A DNA stretch of 16,540 bases, taken from contig RBNI01003148.1 of NCBI GenBank assembly GCA_003990745.1, positions 1 to 16,540 on the forward strand, in the 5' to 3' direction. Positions 16,487-16,540 of the stretch are shown here, piece after piece (positions within the stretch are counted from its first letter, which is position 1; each line of letters begins with the position of its first letter). Position numbers and translations under genes: made by a program. The notes under the pieces were generated by a model, which had not been told where the DNA came from, did no database searches, and was given only the letters and a program-made list of their open reading frames with translations. This stretch comes from Jimgerdemannia flammicorona (lineage: Eukaryota > Mucoromycota > Endogonomycetes > Endogonales > Endogonaceae).

Positions 16487-16540
16487 CTCCCCCAGACCTC
16501 AGAATCTCAGACCTGAACAATCTGAACACAACTCCTGAGC

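Larger units (their letters stand above)
14932..16540 (+). mobile_element. E3: putative young long LTR (partial), inserted in E2 RT
   Basis: Sequence starting TGTAAGCG interrupts the E2 RT frame, and composition changes there from almost no CpG to many. It starts TGTAA like the E1 LTR in element sense. It has the same layout: about 250 bp of promoter, one reading frame (15187-16284), then a stretch ending in TATAAATACCCC (16475-16486). The 3' end of the LTR and any internal region lie beyond the window. No primer-binding site is visible, as expected if the LTR is incomplete. An LTR is inference from this parallel; a host gene or another element type remains possible. Confidence 0.6.

Overview
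This window looks like a repeat-only stretch of a transposon-rich eukaryotic genome, most likely a fungus. I saw no host housekeeping gene, rRNA, tRNA gene, CRISPR array or bacterial operon. Everything I can support belongs to LTR retrotransposons of the Ty3/gypsy type (order gag, protease, dUTPase, RT, RNase H, integrase). The host assignment is inference from element type, TATA-box promoters and heavy C-to-T / G-to-A decay, not from any host gene.

Layout. (1) Positions 24-8706 hold one nearly complete gypsy element on the minus strand, here called E1. Its LTRs are unusually long (24-1552 and 7165-8706) and its decayed gag-pol lies at 1866-7044. A polypurine tract, a primer-binding site and LTR ends beginning TG are visible. 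A primer-binding-site copy also precedes the left LTR at the window edge, so another copy or a rearrangement probably continues to the left. (2) Positions 8707-9752 are a decayed LTR-like block and a gag fragment recognisably related to E1 gag. (3) Positions about 9760-14931 are an older, heavily decayed plus-strand gypsy element, E2: LTR-like 5' end, gag, protease, dUTPase and the start of RT, with dozens of in-frame stops. (4) At 14932 E2 is interrupted in RT by sequence of quite different composition that is rich in CpG. It is best read as the start of a third, young LTR (E3) running off the window end.

Two points stand out. First, both E1 and E2 carry a dUTPase domain between protease and RT with the five dUTPase motifs recognisable. 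Second, the long LTRs of E1 and the putative LTR E3 each carry a protein-coding frame in their U3 part (E3: 15187-16284, 365 codons with one in-frame TGA; E1: 7642-8463 and 462-1310, decayed). Each frame has its own TATA box and TGAGTCA-type upstream site, and each is followed by a second TATA box with the same 12-base sequence TATAAATACCCC, presumably the genomic-RNA promoter. The E1 and E3 frames show weak but ordered similarity at both ends. The E3 protein has two PPxY motifs. A U3-encoded accessory protein in a dUTPase-bearing gypsy lineage is the most interesting hypothesis here.

Decay pattern. E1 LTR differences are almost all transitions. Stops sit at expected Arg, Gln and Trp codons. 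CpG is nearly absent from 8707-14931 (two sites seen by eye) and common from 14932 on (roughly 55-60 in 1.6 kb). This gives a relative age order of E2 oldest, E1 intermediate, E3 youngest.
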